64,000 nucleotides of DNA from Phyllobacterium sp. 21LDTY02-6 (GTDB taxonomy: Bacteria; Pseudomonadota; Alphaproteobacteria; Rhizobiales; Rhizobiaceae): the NCBI RefSeq assembly GCF_023554255.2, contig NZ_JAMJWD020000002.1, positions 861,435 through 925,434 on the forward strand. Direction: 5' to 3'. Below the pieces are notes generated by a model, which ran no database searches, was not told the origin of the DNA, and saw only the letters and a program-made list of their open reading frames with translations. Shown here one piece after another: positions 50,388-60,051 of this stretch (within the stretch, counting starts at the first letter, position 1; each line of letters opens with the position of its first letter). A program made the translations under genes and the position numbers.

Positions 50388-50423
50388 TTAGCACCCCTCC
50401 TCATTTAGAATATGAACCTCCAT
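50388..50423 (-). other. possible leader peptide frame abutting rpoH
   Basis: An 11-codon frame (MEVHILNEEGC) whose TAA is immediately followed by the rpoH GTG (TAAGTG). It spans the rpoH ribosome site, so its translation could compete with or feed into rpoH initiation. It has no ribosome site I can point to and may be chance. Confidence 0.25.
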
Positions 50424-50617
50424 TTTCGGCAGGTTCGCAGCGTCTGCCCGCCCAGGAACTGGCGCGGACACTCTGATGCTATGCATATATAGGTAGTATT
50501 TTGGCAAAAACACGGTGCATTGCGTCGCGAAACAAACCGTCACATGAATGTGAACGACGCGCTCATGTTTGCATTTATTCTCGTGAACGGCCAAAGGGCC
50601 GAAAAGTTCCCGCCAGA

Positions 50618-51622
50618 TCAGGAAAAATGCGTGCGGAACGCTGCCAGAAGCTCTGCCATGTCTTTCGGCGGCGGCGCCTCGAATTCCATGATCTCGCCGG
50701 TCGTCGGATGTTCGAAGACGAGGAGGCGCGCGTGCAGCGCCTGGCGGGCAAAGCCTTTCACCAAAGTCTGCAGCGGCTCGCCGAGCTTGTTCGCCTTGGT
50801 CTTGAACGCGCTGCCATAATCATGATCGCCGACCAGCGGGTGGCCGATATGCGCCATGTGCACGCGGATCTGGTGCGTCCGTCCGGTCTCCAGCCGGCAT
50901 TCCACCAATGAGGCGAAGGCGGTGGCATCTTCCCTGGCGCCATAGCGTTCGAGAACTTCGAAATGCGTCACCGCATGGCGGGCATCGTCCCGTTCCTCGT
51001 GCACGATGGCCTGCTTGGTGCGATCCTTGTGCGAACGGCCCAGTGGCGCATCGATCGTGCCGGTCGCGCGGTCGGGAGCGCCCCAGACGAGGGCGAGATA
51101 GGCGCGTTCGAGATCGCCGGTGCGGCCATGATCGGCGAATTGCGCGCTGAGATGGCGGTGGGCATTGTCGTTCTTCGCCACGACGATGACGCCGCTGGTA
51201 TCCTTGTCGAGGCGGTGGACGATGCCCGGCCGCTTGACGCCGCCTATGCCCGAAAGCGTATCGCCGCAATGGTGGATCAGCGCATTGACGAGCGTGCCTG
51301 TCCAATTGCCATTGCCCGGATGCACGACGAGGCCGGCGGGCTTGTCGATGACGATCAGGTCATTGTCCTCGAACAGGATGTCGAGCGGGATTTCCTCGCC
51401 CTTGGGCTCGGCTTCCGCCGGCTCCGGGATGACAATGGCGACCTCATTGCCTTCGCGAAGCTTGTGCTTCGTCTCGAGCGTGGTGCGGCCGTCGACCTGG
51501 ACCTGGCCATCGGCTATGAGAGCTTGTATGCGATTGCGCGAAAGATCCGGCGCAAGCTGCGCGGTGAGCCAGGCATCCAGCCGCTTGCCAGTCGCTTCCG
51601 TATCGGCAATTAAGACTTTCAA
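50618..51622 (-). CDS. rluD: large-subunit rRNA pseudouridine synthase, RluD type
   Basis: A 334-aa RluA-family enzyme. An S4 RNA-binding domain (about 12-60) is followed by the synthase domain, with catalytic D139 in GIVHRLDKDTSGVIVVAKN and RTHQIRVHMAHIGHPLVGD near the active site. RluD modifies helix 69 of 23S rRNA. No ATG or GTG is available at the homologous N-terminus; the start is the TTG at 51622 (reads LKVLIADTEATG). The longer open frame upstream is antisense to the next gene and not coding. Confidence 0.92.
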   Translation of the reverse strand: MKVLIADTEATGKRLDAWLTAQLAPDLSRNRIQALIADGQVQVDGRTTLETKHKLREGNEVAIVIPEPAEAEPKGEEIPLDILFEDNDLIVIDKPAGLVVHPGNGNWTGTLVNALIHHCGDTLSGIGGVKRPGIVHRLDKDTSGVIVVAKNDNAHRHLSAQFADHGRTGDLERAYLALVWGAPDRATGTIDAPLGRSHKDRTKQAIVHEERDDARHAVTHFEVLERYGAREDATAFASLVECRLETGRTHQIRVHMAHIGHPLVGDHDYGSAFKTKANKLGEPLQTLVKGFARQALHARLLVFEHPTTGEIMEFEAPPPKDMAELLAAFRTHFS

Positions 51623-51676
51623 AAAACCGGTCCCTTCGTTACAGAGGCCTCGACTGAAACCTCGGAGATGCCTTGC

Positions 51677-52072
51677 ATGGCGAATATCAGCCCAGATATG
51701 GATGGCGAAGAACAGCCGCTGGACCCGACCATGGAGCGGGTGCGCCGCAAGATGATCCGCCTTCTGGCTGTTTCCATCGGCATCATGGTCGTTGGTCTTA
51801 TGGCTGTGCTCGCCGCCATTGTCTACAAGATAAACCAGCCGATCGGCGAGGTGGCGAGGCCTGCAGCGCCGGCGGTCCCTGGCCAGCCGCTCGGCGACGC
51901 GCTGGCTGGCGAGGCGATCACGCTCGATCCCGGCACGCGCATCCTGTCGCACAATCTTTCCGGCGGGCAGCTTTCGCTGGAAACGCGCCTCGTCGACGGT
52001 ACGCGGCAGATCCTGATCTATGACATCGCCACCAAGCGGGTGGTCGCAAGGATCGGCGAGGCCATCAACTAG
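51677..52072 (+). CDS. small membrane protein (DUF6476-type)
   Basis: A 131-aa protein with a charged N-terminus, one membrane helix (about 28-50, LLAVSIGIMVVGLMAVLAAI) and a short extracytoplasmic domain ending in TRQILIYDIATKRVVARI. It resembles a conserved alphaproteobacterial hypothetical often divergent from rluD; I give the DUF number with caution. Only 54 bp separate it from rluD, so the promoters overlap. Function unknown. Confidence 0.8.
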   Translation: MANISPDMDGEEQPLDPTMERVRRKMIRLLAVSIGIMVVGLMAVLAAIVYKINQPIGEVARPAAPAVPGQPLGDALAGEAITLDPGTRILSHNLSGGQLSLETRLVDGTRQILIYDIATKRVVARIGEAIN

Positions 52073-52126
52073 CGTCGAGCCCGGAGGTTTGGTCGGCCGC
52101 GCATGGAACGAACCGCATATTAGTCA

Positions 52127-52155
52127 TTGCACTTTTCGTTCCGCTTGGTTATATC
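52127..52155 (+). promoter_or_regulatory. tRNA-Glu promoter
   Basis: TTGCAC (52127-52132) and TATATC (52150-52155) are spaced 17 bp apart, 18 bp upstream of the mature tRNA end. Confidence 0.6.
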
Positions 52156-52172
52156 GCGCTCACAAACTGCTT

Positions 52173-52247
52173 GCGCCCATCGTCTAGCGGTCAGGACGGC
52201 GCCCTCTCACGGCGCAAACAGGGGTTCGATTCCCCTTGGGCGTACCA
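52173..52247 (+). tRNA. tRNA-Glu (CTC anticodon)
   Basis: A 75-nt cloverleaf with encoded CCA. The acceptor stem GCGCCCA pairs with TGGGCGT (first pair G-U), the anticodon stem GCGCC/GGCGC encloses loop CTCTCAC with anticodon CTC for GAG codons, and the T arm reads GGGGTTCGATTCCCC. No duplicated 3' end that would mark an integrated element was seen downstream. The following 181 bp before the lactate dehydrogenase gene hold nothing recognisable. Confidence 0.97.
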
Positions 52248-52428
52248 ATTTCCAAATATATTGTCCTATCACAGCCTCGGCTGCCGAGGCCTGGCTTCGG
52301 CCGATCGATCCGTTCCAGCGTTTACGCGTCCAATCGACCATCCGGCCCGAGGCGGGACAGAAGGTCGGATTTCGGATGCGCCACGGCGATGACGACGCGT
52401 GTTTCCGGCCGCTTCGCCGGGTTGCCGC

Positions 52429-53619
52429 TCATCCCTGGCGTTTCTTCTTCACCTGCGCCATGCGCGGCTTGGTTTCGAGGCCGCTCTTGTAGAGATTGTT
52501 GCGATCGAGCACCTTCACGTCCCGTTCGCCGCAAAGCGCCATGGTTATGTCGAGCTCCTTGCGGATGATCTCGAGGGCCTCGGTCACGCCGCGCTTGCCG
52601 CCGGCGCCGAGGCCGTAAAGGAAGGCGCGCCCGATATAGGTGCCCTTGGCGCCGATGGCCAGCGCCTTGAGCACGTCCTGTCCCGAGCGGATGCCGCCAT
52701 CGAAATGCACCTCGATCTTGTCGCCTACCGCATCGACGATCTCGGCCAGCACGGAGATCGAGGAGGGGGCGCCATCGAGCTGGCGTCCGCCATGATTGGA
52801 GACGATGATGGCATCAGCGCCGGTCGCAGCGGCCATCTTCGCATCCTCCACGTCGAGAATGCCCTTGATGATGATCTTGCCGCCCCACCGCTCCTTGATC
52901 CAGCCGACATCGCTCCATGAAAGGCGCGGATCGAACTGTTCGGCGGTCCAGACGGAAAGCGAGGAGAGATCGGCGACACCCTTGGCATGGCCGACGATAT
53001 TGCCGAAGGTGCGGCGCTTCGTGTTCAGCATGCCGAGGCACCATTGCGGCCGCGTCGCCATCTGCCAGATGTGCTTCGGCGTGAATTTGGGCGGGGCGGA
53101 AAGGCCGTTGCGCAAATCCTTGTGCCGCTGGCCGAGTATCTGCAGGTCCAGCGTCAGCACCAGCGCGGAACATTTTGCGGCCTTGGCGCGATCGATCAGA
53201 TTATAGATGAACTCGCGGTCGCGCATGACATAGAGCTGAAACCAGAACGGCCTGGTGGTCGCTGCCGCCACGTCCTCGATCGAGCAGATGCTCATCGTCG
53301 ACAGGGTGAACGGCACGCCGAATTCCTCGGCGGCCTGTGCGGCCAGTATTTCGCCATCCGCATGCTGCATGCCGGTGAGGCCAGTGGGCGCGAGCGCGAC
53401 CGGCATCGAAACGGGCAGGCCAACCATGGTGCTTTCCAGCGTGCGCTCGGTCATGTCCACCGCCACGCGCTGGCGCAGCTGGATCTTGGCGAAATCCGCC
53501 TCATTGGCGCGATAGGTGGTTTCCGTCCAGGCGCCGGAATCGGCGTAGTCGAAAAACATCTTGGGCACCCGGCGCTTTGCAATCCGCTTCAGATCGGCGA
53601 TCTCTACTGTCTTGGCCAT
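52429..53619 (-). CDS. lldD: FMN-dependent alpha-hydroxy-acid dehydrogenase (L-lactate dehydrogenase-like)
   Basis: A 396-aa TIM-barrel flavoenzyme. FMN contacts and catalysis are seen in VALAPTGLTGMQHADGE, FWFQLYVMRDR, the lysine in KIIIKGIL, the catalytic histidine in VSNHGGRQLDGAPSS and the phosphate loop DGGIRSGQDVLKALAIGA. The family oxidises L-lactate or related 2-hydroxy acids to the keto acid with respiratory-chain acceptors. It is divergent from a second hydroxyacid dehydrogenase gene. L-lactate as substrate is the most likely but not certain choice. Confidence 0.88.
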   Translation of the reverse strand: MAKTVEIADLKRIAKRRVPKMFFDYADSGAWTETTYRANEADFAKIQLRQRVAVDMTERTLESTMVGLPVSMPVALAPTGLTGMQHADGEILAAQAAEEFGVPFTLSTMSICSIEDVAAATTRPFWFQLYVMRDREFIYNLIDRAKAAKCSALVLTLDLQILGQRHKDLRNGLSAPPKFTPKHIWQMATRPQWCLGMLNTKRRTFGNIVGHAKGVADLSSLSVWTAEQFDPRLSWSDVGWIKERWGGKIIIKGILDVEDAKMAAATGADAIIVSNHGGRQLDGAPSSISVLAEIVDAVGDKIEVHFDGGIRSGQDVLKALAIGAKGTYIGRAFLYGLGAGGKRGVTEALEIIRKELDITMALCGERDVKVLDRNNLYKSGLETKPRMAQVKKKRQG

Positions 53620-53800
53620 GGATTATTCTCTTCGTTTCGACGAGGTTGTTTCAACCTGTTGCAGGCTGGTAGGCAAGCCTGGAGCTTGGATAATCATATA
53701 CGGGCAGGCGCTTCACGAGTAAATGGCTTGTTGTCCATCCGCAACATTGTCTATGTTGTATGCCTTGCTGTCCGCATCCCCGCAACCCACAGGAAATACA

Positions 53801-54724
53801 ATGGCGAAACCACCCATTCTCGTGCTTGGACCCCTCATGCCCTATCTGATCGAGGAGCTCGAAAAGAGATATGCGCTGGAAAAGCTCTATGAGAAAGAGG
53901 ATGCGCTCGGATATCTCCAGGAAAATGCGCATCGCTTCGAAGCTGCGGTCACCAGCACCTTTACCGGCCTCAAGGCGGATATGATAGATCTGCTGCCCGC
54001 GGTGAAGATCGTTTCCTCCTTCGGCGTCGGGATGGATTCGCTCGACGTCGCCTATGCCGCGACGAAGGGCATCAAGATCGCCAATACGCCGGACGTCCTG
54101 AACGAGGATACGGCCAATATGGCGATATCCCTGCTGCTGGCGTCGACGCGCGACATCGTCGCCAATGACCGTTTCGTGCGTGAAGGCCGCTGGGCGCGCG
54201 GCGAGACGGCGCCGCTGGCCCAGGGCATCGAGGGCAAGAAGGTGGGGCTCGTCGGGCTCGGCCGGATCGGCAGCGTCATTGCCGCAAAGCTCACCGCATT
54301 TGGTTGTGAAATCGTCTATCACACGCGCAATCAGCGCACCGACAGCCCCTATGGCTATTATGGCGACCTGATCGAAATGGCGCGCGACTGCGCGGCGCTG
54401 ATAGCCATTCTACCCGGCGGCGAAGCGACCCGGGGCGTCATCTCGCGCGACGTGTTGAAGGCGCTCGGGCCGCAAGGCACGTTCGTCAATGTCGCGCGCG
54501 GGACGGTGGTCGACGAGGAGGCGCTGGTCGAGCTGCTGCAATCCGGCGAGCTTGGCCGGGCAGGGCTCGATGTCTTCGTCGATGAGCCGAATGTACCGAC
54601 GGCGCTGTTCGCGCTCAACAATGTCGTGCTGCAGCCGCATATGGGCAGCGCCACCGTCGAGACGCGCAAGGCCATGGCCGACCGCGTCGTGACCAATCTG
54701 GAAGCCTATTTCGCCGCGAAGTAG
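53801..54724 (+). CDS. D-isomer-specific 2-hydroxyacid dehydrogenase
   Basis: A 307-aa NAD(P)-dependent reductase. The nucleotide fold is GLVGLGRIGSVIAAKL, and the catalytic set is R (NVARGTVVD), E (DVFVDEPNVP) and H (LQPHMGSATVE). It resembles glyoxylate/hydroxypyruvate reductases. It lacks the regulatory domains of the serA product at 43997. MAKPPILVLG at 53801 follows an AGGAAA site. The divergent flavoenzyme suggests a shared role in 2-hydroxy acid turnover, which is inference. Confidence 0.87.
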   Translation: MAKPPILVLGPLMPYLIEELEKRYALEKLYEKEDALGYLQENAHRFEAAVTSTFTGLKADMIDLLPAVKIVSSFGVGMDSLDVAYAATKGIKIANTPDVLNEDTANMAISLLLASTRDIVANDRFVREGRWARGETAPLAQGIEGKKVGLVGLGRIGSVIAAKLTAFGCEIVYHTRNQRTDSPYGYYGDLIEMARDCAALIAILPGGEATRGVISRDVLKALGPQGTFVNVARGTVVDEEALVELLQSGELGRAGLDVFVDEPNVPTALFALNNVVLQPHMGSATVETRKAMADRVVTNLEAYFAAK

Positions 54725-54789
54725 AGCCTGTTCCACATCGCCGGGCGCTTGGCGGCCCGGCGGTCAGCGCTGTGCCGTCGCGATTCTGC

Positions 54790-55644
54790 TCAACCGAAGA
54801 CCACGGTCTTGTGACCGTTGAGCATGACGCGGGATTCGAGATGCTTCTTGACCGCGCGGGCGAGGACGCGGCTTTCGATGTCGCGGCCGGTCGCCACGAA
54901 ATCCTCGGCGCTCATCGCATGGGTGACGCGTTCCGTCTCCTGCTCGATGATCGGGCCCTCGTCGAGGTCCGGCGTGACGTAATGCGCGGTGGCGCCGATC
55001 AGCTTCACGCCCCGCTCGAAAGCCTGGTGATAGGGCTTTGCACCCTTGAAGCTCGGCAGGAAGGAGTGGTGGATGTTGATGACCTTGCCGAACAGGCGCT
55101 TCGACAGATTGTCGGACAGGACCTGCATGTAGCGCGCCAGGATCACGAGATCGGCGCCGGTGTCCTTGACGATCTTCAGCAGGGCGTCTTCCTGCTCCTT
55201 CTTGTTCTCCCGCGATACCGGCAGGACATGGTAGGGAATTCCCTCATGATCGGCGAAGCGGCGGCTGTCTTCATGATTGGAGACGATCGCCACGACTTCG
55301 GCATCGAGCCAGCCGACATTGATCTGGTAGATCAGGTGCTGCAGCGCGTGGTCGAAGCGTGAAACCATGATGACGATCTTCGGCTTCTTCGATTGATCGA
55401 CCAATGTCGTCTTCATGTCGAAGCGTTCGATCGCCGGCCGCAATCCGCGCTCCACGTCGTCCTTCGTGGTGCCCTCGGCGGCGGTGAAGGCGATGCGCAT
55501 GAAGAACCTGTTGGTCTGCCGGTCCCAGAACTGATTGCTCTCGGCGATATTCGCGTCCATCCCCGCCAGCTCGGTCGTGACGGAGGCGACGATGCCCGGA
55601 CGGTCTTCGCAAGTGAGGGTCAGAACGTAGTTTTTGTCTGGCAT
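54790..55644 (-). CDS. purU: formyltetrahydrofolate deformylase
   Basis: A 284-aa enzyme that releases formate from 10-formyl-THF. The N-terminal ACT domain (about 5-85, YVLTLTCEDRPGIVASVTTE) is followed by a formyltransferase-type domain with the catalytic NIHHSFLPSFKGAKPYHQA and ATAHYVTPDLDEGPII. The start at 55644 has a GGAG site. It may supply formate or balance one-carbon pools. It lies downstream of cobJ on the same strand with a 157-bp gap in which nothing else was seen. Confidence 0.94.
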   Translation of the reverse strand: MPDKNYVLTLTCEDRPGIVASVTTELAGMDANIAESNQFWDRQTNRFFMRIAFTAAEGTTKDDVERGLRPAIERFDMKTTLVDQSKKPKIVIMVSRFDHALQHLIYQINVGWLDAEVVAIVSNHEDSRRFADHEGIPYHVLPVSRENKKEQEDALLKIVKDTGADLVILARYMQVLSDNLSKRLFGKVINIHHSFLPSFKGAKPYHQAFERGVKLIGATAHYVTPDLDEGPIIEQETERVTHAMSAEDFVATGRDIESRVLARAVKKHLESRVMLNGHKTVVFG

Positions 55645-55801
55645 GGGAACTCCGGCTGTCAAATGAATGTGGCGGGATGATAGGGCGCGCGCCCGGCTTC
55701 CGGCGATGCAAAAGCGAAGCGCATAGTCCTTTTTCCGGCATCGTCCGCCGGCGTCAAACGAAGTTTGCTCATCCGGCGATGAATTTCGGCGCGGTCACGG
55801 T

Positions 55802-57217
55802 CTACGGTTTGGCGCCGTACCAGCGCGGCGTATAGACCCATTCGCCGCCCGCAGCGCGCGGAAAGCGCTGGGTGAGCGAGGAGCCGACTATGATGACAGT
55901 CCGCATGTCCACCTGTTCCGGCGTCAGCTCCCCGAGCGCGATGGTGGTGAGCGCTTCGCCGGGGCGGCCGATGTCGCGGCCGAGAACGACGGGTGTCGCG
56001 GGCGAACGATGTTGCCGCAATATTTCGATGGCGCGCGGCAATTGCCAGGGGCGATGCTTCGAAATCGGATTGTAGAATGCCATGGCGAGATCGGCTTCGG
56101 CGGCGAGGGCGATGCGCTTCTCGATGATTTCCCAGGGCTTCAGATTGTCGGAGAGCGACAGAATGCAGAAATCATGGCCAAGCGGCGCGCCGCTGCGGCT
56201 CGCTGCCGCCATCGCGGCCGAGACACCCGGCAGAACGACGAGTTCGATCTCATGCCAGGCCGGGTCGGCGGATTCGTGCAGCGCTTCGATGACGGCGGCG
56301 GCCATGGCGAAGATTCCGGGGTCGCCGGAAGAAATCATCACCACCGAACGTCCGCCCGCCGCAAGTTCGAACGCGTGCCGCGCCCGCTGCATCTCTTCCC
56401 GGTTGTCGGTCATGTGCAGGCGCTGATCCGGGCGAAACGGCCCGGCCATGCGCACATAGGTCTCGTAGCCGAGAACGTCTTCCGCCCGCTGCAATTCCTG
56501 CTGAACGGCGGGGATCATGTAGTCGCGATCGCCAGGACCGAGGCCGACGACGACCAGCCGACCTCGCCGGGGTGATGCCGGCGCCGCTTCGGGCGTTGTC
56601 ACGAACAGGAGTTCCGCCTCGCCGGGCGCCGCGTCGTCGCTGCCTATGCGGATGCGAAGCTCGCCTTCGTCGTCGACCGGCAGGCGGGCATCGGCCAGCC
56701 ACGGCGCGTCGCCTTCGATGCGGACCTTCTTTCCGGCCAGCATGTCGGCGATGAAGGTCTTGGCGTCCTCCGGGTTCTTCAGCACATAGCCCGGCGGCGG
56801 GTTGAGCAGGCACGTGCCGAAGCGCAATTCCCCGGATGTCGTTATGGCGGGCGCTATGCCGAGGATCGATGCAATGGTGCGGGCGAGCGGATTGACGCCT
56901 GTCGTCCCGCCAAGCAGGGGAACCACGGCGCTGCCATCATCGGCGACGGCCAGCACCGGCGGCTCGGCACCCTTCTCGCCGAGGATGGGCGCGAGGGCGC
57001 GAATGGTGATACCCGCCGCGCAGAGCGCGACGATCGGATGCCCCTCGCGATATTTGCCGCGGACCGTGGCGCCGAAATCGTCGAATGGCTCGTCCGCGCC
57101 GGCAGCGCGGCTGGCGAGGCCGTGGATGATCGCCTGCGGCAGGCCAGCCTTGATCTTTCGGGCGGTTTCGAGCCCGAGTGCCGACAATACGATCAGGATC
57201 GGCGCCGGAGCGGTCAT
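55802..57217 (-). CDS. cobJ: CbiG-like domain fused to precorrin-3B C17-methyltransferase (CobJ)
   Basis: A 471-aa two-part protein. Residues 1-210 match the N-terminal and middle parts of CbiG ([20 protein letters not shown], then [14 protein letters not shown] and [10 protein letters not shown]). Residues 222-471 are CobJ, with the SAM site [32 protein letters not shown] and [12 protein letters not shown]. CobJ methylates C17 and contracts the corrin ring. CbiG is normally an anaerobic-pathway enzyme, so this fusion in an aerobic (cobG) cluster is notable. The ATG at 57217 overlaps the cobI stop. Confidence 0.9.
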   Translation of the reverse strand: MTAPAPILIVLSALGLETARKIKAGLPQAIIHGLASRAAGADEPFDDFGATVRGKYREGHPIVALCAAGITIRALAPILGEKGAEPPVLAVADDGSAVVPLLGGTTGVNPLARTIASILGIAPAITTSGELRFGTCLLNPPPGYVLKNPEDAKTFIADMLAGKKVRIEGDAPWLADARLPVDDEGELRIRIGSDDAAPGEAELLFVTTPEAAPASPRRGRLVVVGLGPGDRDYMIPAVQQELQRAEDVLGYETYVRMAGPFRPDQRLHMTDNREEMQRARHAFELAAGGRSVVMISSGDPGIFAMAAAVIEALHESADPAWHEIELVVLPGVSAAMAAASRSGAPLGHDFCILSLSDNLKPWEIIEKRIALAAEADLAMAFYNPISKHRPWQLPRAIEILRQHRSPATPVVLGRDIGRPGEALTTIALGELTPEQVDMRTVIIVGSSLTQRFPRAAGGEWVYTPRWYGAKP

Positions 57218-57954
57218 TCTCCGGTTCCCTTCCACTTTTCGCCCGGGACGAGGATCAGCGAGAAATAGGGAGAGCTGGAGGGATCGACCTCGCTCAAGGG
57301 CAGGATACGCTGCGCGTCCATGGTGGCGCGCTCGACATAGAGGGCCCGCTGCATCAGTCCAAGCTCGGAGATGACGCCGCGCACCTTGTCGAGGTTCTTG
57401 CCCAGCTTCATGATGGCGGCGGCTTCCGTATTGGCCAGCCGGCTTTTCAGTTCGTCGGCTTCGAGCACGCCGGACAGAACCGTCAGCGTCTGGTTCCGGT
57501 AGACGAGCGGCGCGCCGAGCACCGCGGCACCGCCGAGAATGGAACAGACGCCGGGCACGACCACCGTCTCGTAATGTTCGGCCAGGCGGTCGTGGATATA
57601 CATGAAGGAGCCGTAGAAGAACGGATCGCCCTCGGCGATGACGGCGACGTCGCGCCCGGCATCGAGGTGTTCACGCAGCAGCCTCGTTATGTCGCCGTAG
57701 AAGTCGCTGACGATCGCATCATAATTCATGTGGGCCGGCAGGATCTCCGTCGTCACCGGATAGATCAGCGGGACCAGCTGCTGTTCCGCCGTCAGGTATT
57801 CTTCCACGATCGAAAGGGCATTGCCCTTCTTGCCGCGCGCCGCGTGATAGGCGACCACCGGTGCCGCCCGCAGCAGGCGCAGGGCCTTCAAGGTGATGAG
57901 TTCAGGGTCTCCCGGACCGACGCCGAGGCCGAAAAGCCGTCCTTTGTGCGGCAT
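57214..57954 (-). CDS. cobI: precorrin-2 C20-methyltransferase
   Basis: A 246-aa SAM-dependent tetrapyrrole methylase. The signature [20 protein letters not shown] opens the protein, with [18 protein letters not shown] and [12 protein letters not shown] as SAM-pocket motifs. It makes precorrin-3A from precorrin-2. It overlaps cobH by one base at its start (TAATG) and cobJ by 4 bp at its end, a tightly coupled set. Confidence 0.95.
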   Translation of the reverse strand: MPHKGRLFGLGVGPGDPELITLKALRLLRAAPVVAYHAARGKKGNALSIVEEYLTAEQQLVPLIYPVTTEILPAHMNYDAIVSDFYGDITRLLREHLDAGRDVAVIAEGDPFFYGSFMYIHDRLAEHYETVVVPGVCSILGGAAVLGAPLVYRNQTLTVLSGVLEADELKSRLANTEAAAIMKLGKNLDKVRGVISELGLMQRALYVERATMDAQRILPLSEVDPSSSPYFSLILVPGEKWKGTGE

Positions 57955-58580
57955 TATTCCTTCTCCGAAGCCAGCGCGTTGACCGCGGCGGCGGCCATGG
58001 CGCTGCCGCCGCGCCGGCCGTGCACCACGACATAGGGGATGCCGAAATCATTCTCCGCCAGCGCCTGCTTGGATTCCGCCGCGCCGACAAATCCGACTGG
58101 AAAGCCGAGGATGAGCGCTGGTTTCGGCGCACCTTCCGCGATCATCTCGAGCAGGCGGAAAAGCGCGGTCGGTGCATTGCCGAAGGCGACGACCGAACCT
58201 GCGAGCCGGGGCCGCCACAATTCAAGCGCGGCCGCCGAGCGCGTATTGCCGATCTTGCGGGCAAGTTCGGGCACCGACGCTTCGCCCAGGGTGCAGATGA
58301 CTTCGTTTGCCGCCGGAAGGCGGGCCCTCGTCACGCCCTCCGATACCATGCGGGCATCGCACAGGATCGGGGCGCCGCGCAGCAGCGCCTGCCGGCCGGC
58401 ATCACCGGCGCCCGGGGAAAAGGCCAGTTCGTCGATGACATCCACCATGCCGCTCGCATGGGCCACGCGCACGGCGAGCTTTTCGAGATCGGCCGGGATC
58501 CTGCTGAGGTCGGCTTCGGCGCGGATGATGGCGAATGAACGATCATAGATCGCCTGGCCATCGCGGATATAGTCAAGCAT
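57954..58580 (-). CDS. cobH: precorrin-8X methylmutase
   Basis: A 208-aa enzyme that moves a methyl group from C11 to C12, forming hydrogenobyrinate. The catalytic histidine is H41 in [11 protein letters not shown], and [16 protein letters not shown] and [13 protein letters not shown] are typical. The ATG at 58580 overlaps the end of cobG by 8 bp; a TTG lies just before it. Ordered cobG-cobH-cobI-cobJ. Confidence 0.95.
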   Translation of the reverse strand: MLDYIRDGQAIYDRSFAIIRAEADLSRIPADLEKLAVRVAHASGMVDVIDELAFSPGAGDAGRQALLRGAPILCDARMVSEGVTRARLPAANEVICTLGEASVPELARKIGNTRSAAALELWRPRLAGSVVAFGNAPTALFRLLEMIAEGAPKPALILGFPVGFVGAAESKQALAENDFGIPYVVVHGRRGGSAMAAAAVNALASEKE

Positions 58581-59943
58581 CAAATGGCCCCCCGGAGCCG
58601 GAAAATCTGGCGCCGATCAATTCGGCGGCTTCCTCGATAGTGCGGTCGCCAGCCAATAGCTTGCCAAATCGCGACGGTCCACCGGTCGCATGCAGAAAGA
58701 TGTCATAATGCCCGGGAGAAGTGGCGACGAGCGTCACCTGCCGCGCCAATGGCGAAGCGCATGATTTGGCGCAGCCGGTCAGGTGGACATGCGGAAGACC
58801 CGGTACGCCGGCAAGCCTGTCGGCCAGTTGCGCCGCATCCGCCTGCGTATCGGCCAATGCCGCGCCGCATCCGGTCGAGCCCGAGCAGGCGATCATGTTG
58901 GCAAGCGGCGCACGGATATCGGTCGTGAAGCCAGCCGCTTGCAGCTCGCCAATGAGCGCCGCCGCAATATCCGGCGATGTGGCGGCGATGAGCACGCTCT
59001 GCCACGGGGTCATGCGGATGCGGCCGTCGCCATGGGAAAGGGCGAGCGCGGAGAGCCGCTGCATCGATGCCGCGGATAGCCGCCCCAGCGCAGGCAGTGC
59101 GCCGACAAGATGATGGTCTCCTGCCGCATGGATCCGGCCGAGATGTCCGCCACGGTCCGGCGCCGCGCGCCGCCAGTTCCCGGCCGGTTCTATCCCTGCG
59201 CCCTGCCGGAGCTTCGCCACGATGGTTTCCGCCGGCATTTCCGCCAGCAAATGCCGCATGCGCAGCGATTCAGGCCGATCGGCGCGCCAATCCAGGAAGA
59301 GATCGAGCACTGCTTCGATGAAGTGGCCGGCCCCGGAGCGCATGACGAAACCGCTGGCCGGCCTGTCGTCGGCGGCGATCGGCGGCACGCCGGCGAAGCC
59401 GAAGCAGAAACCCGGCCCTGATCCGGCGATATCGGCGGCAGAGAGCCATAGATCATGCGGGTGATCGAGCTTGGCGACGGTTTCGCCGCCATCGATCAGG
59501 ATGCAGAATTTGGGTGAAAGAGACTGGTAATCGGTGCGGGTTTGCAGCGCCGCGAGCAGTTGCAGGCCCAGAGGCCGGGCATCGATCAGCGCCGGCTCGA
59601 AACCCGCCGTCGGATTGATCATGACATTGCGGACATCGTCGCCCTCATCCGTCAAGGGACCGAGTCCGGCCGCCAGCAGCGCATCGATCAGCGCCGTCCG
59701 GTGCTCCGGCGCGACGCCGCGCAGCTGCAGATTGGCGCGGTTGGTTATATCGATGATGCCATTGCCGAAGCGTCGCGCTGCATCGGCGATGCCGCGTGCC
59801 TGCTGCGCCGTCAGTTCGCCGAAGGTGAGCTTGAGCCGGCAAATGCCGCCATCGCGCGCTTCGACCATGCGAAACAGGCCTGGACAGGCCGAGCGCCGGT
59901 CGCCGCTGCTTCGCGGGCGGTCTATGGTGGAAGCGGAAATCAT
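58573..59943 (-). CDS. cobG: precorrin-3B synthase
   Basis: A 456-aa monooxygenase of the nitrite/sulfite-reductase fold. Two ferredoxin-like halves are present, and the Fe-S ligands are C353 and C359 in ACSGSTGCG with C391 and C395 in [10 protein letters not shown]. CobG uses oxygen to make precorrin-3B, so it marks the aerobic cobalamin route. First gene of the leftward cob operon. It is divergent from cobL with 108 bp between. Confidence 0.93.
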   Translation of the reverse strand: MISASTIDRPRSSGDRRSACPGLFRMVEARDGGICRLKLTFGELTAQQARGIADAARRFGNGIIDITNRANLQLRGVAPEHRTALIDALLAAGLGPLTDEGDDVRNVMINPTAGFEPALIDARPLGLQLLAALQTRTDYQSLSPKFCILIDGGETVAKLDHPHDLWLSAADIAGSGPGFCFGFAGVPPIAADDRPASGFVMRSGAGHFIEAVLDLFLDWRADRPESLRMRHLLAEMPAETIVAKLRQGAGIEPAGNWRRAAPDRGGHLGRIHAAGDHHLVGALPALGRLSAASMQRLSALALSHGDGRIRMTPWQSVLIAATSPDIAAALIGELQAAGFTTDIRAPLANMIACSGSTGCGAALADTQADAAQLADRLAGVPGLPHVHLTGCAKSCASPLARQVTLVATSPGHYDIFLHATGGPSRFGKLLAGDRTIEEAAELIGARFSGSGGPFDA

Positions 59944-60051
59944 CGGGCGAAACTACAGTATGGCTTTGCGCCTGCCAACTGCCGCCATCACCCTGTCGTT
60001 GACCGGTTCCGCGGTTTCGGGCATGCAGGGGCGCAGCGAGTTTCGGGAAAC

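Noticed and set aside
51623-51952. N-terminal extension of rluD (110 codons)
   Set aside because: The region is antisense to the small membrane protein gene at 51677 and shows no homology; the S4 domain begins right after the TTG at 51622.
52173-52428. Integration site at tRNA-Glu
   Set aside because: No duplicated tRNA 3' end, integrase or foreign gene lies downstream; the next gene is an ordinary oxidoreductase.
59944-60051. Cobalamin riboswitch between cobG and cobL
   Set aside because: The 108-bp gap is too short and lacks the conserved B12-box core on either strand.
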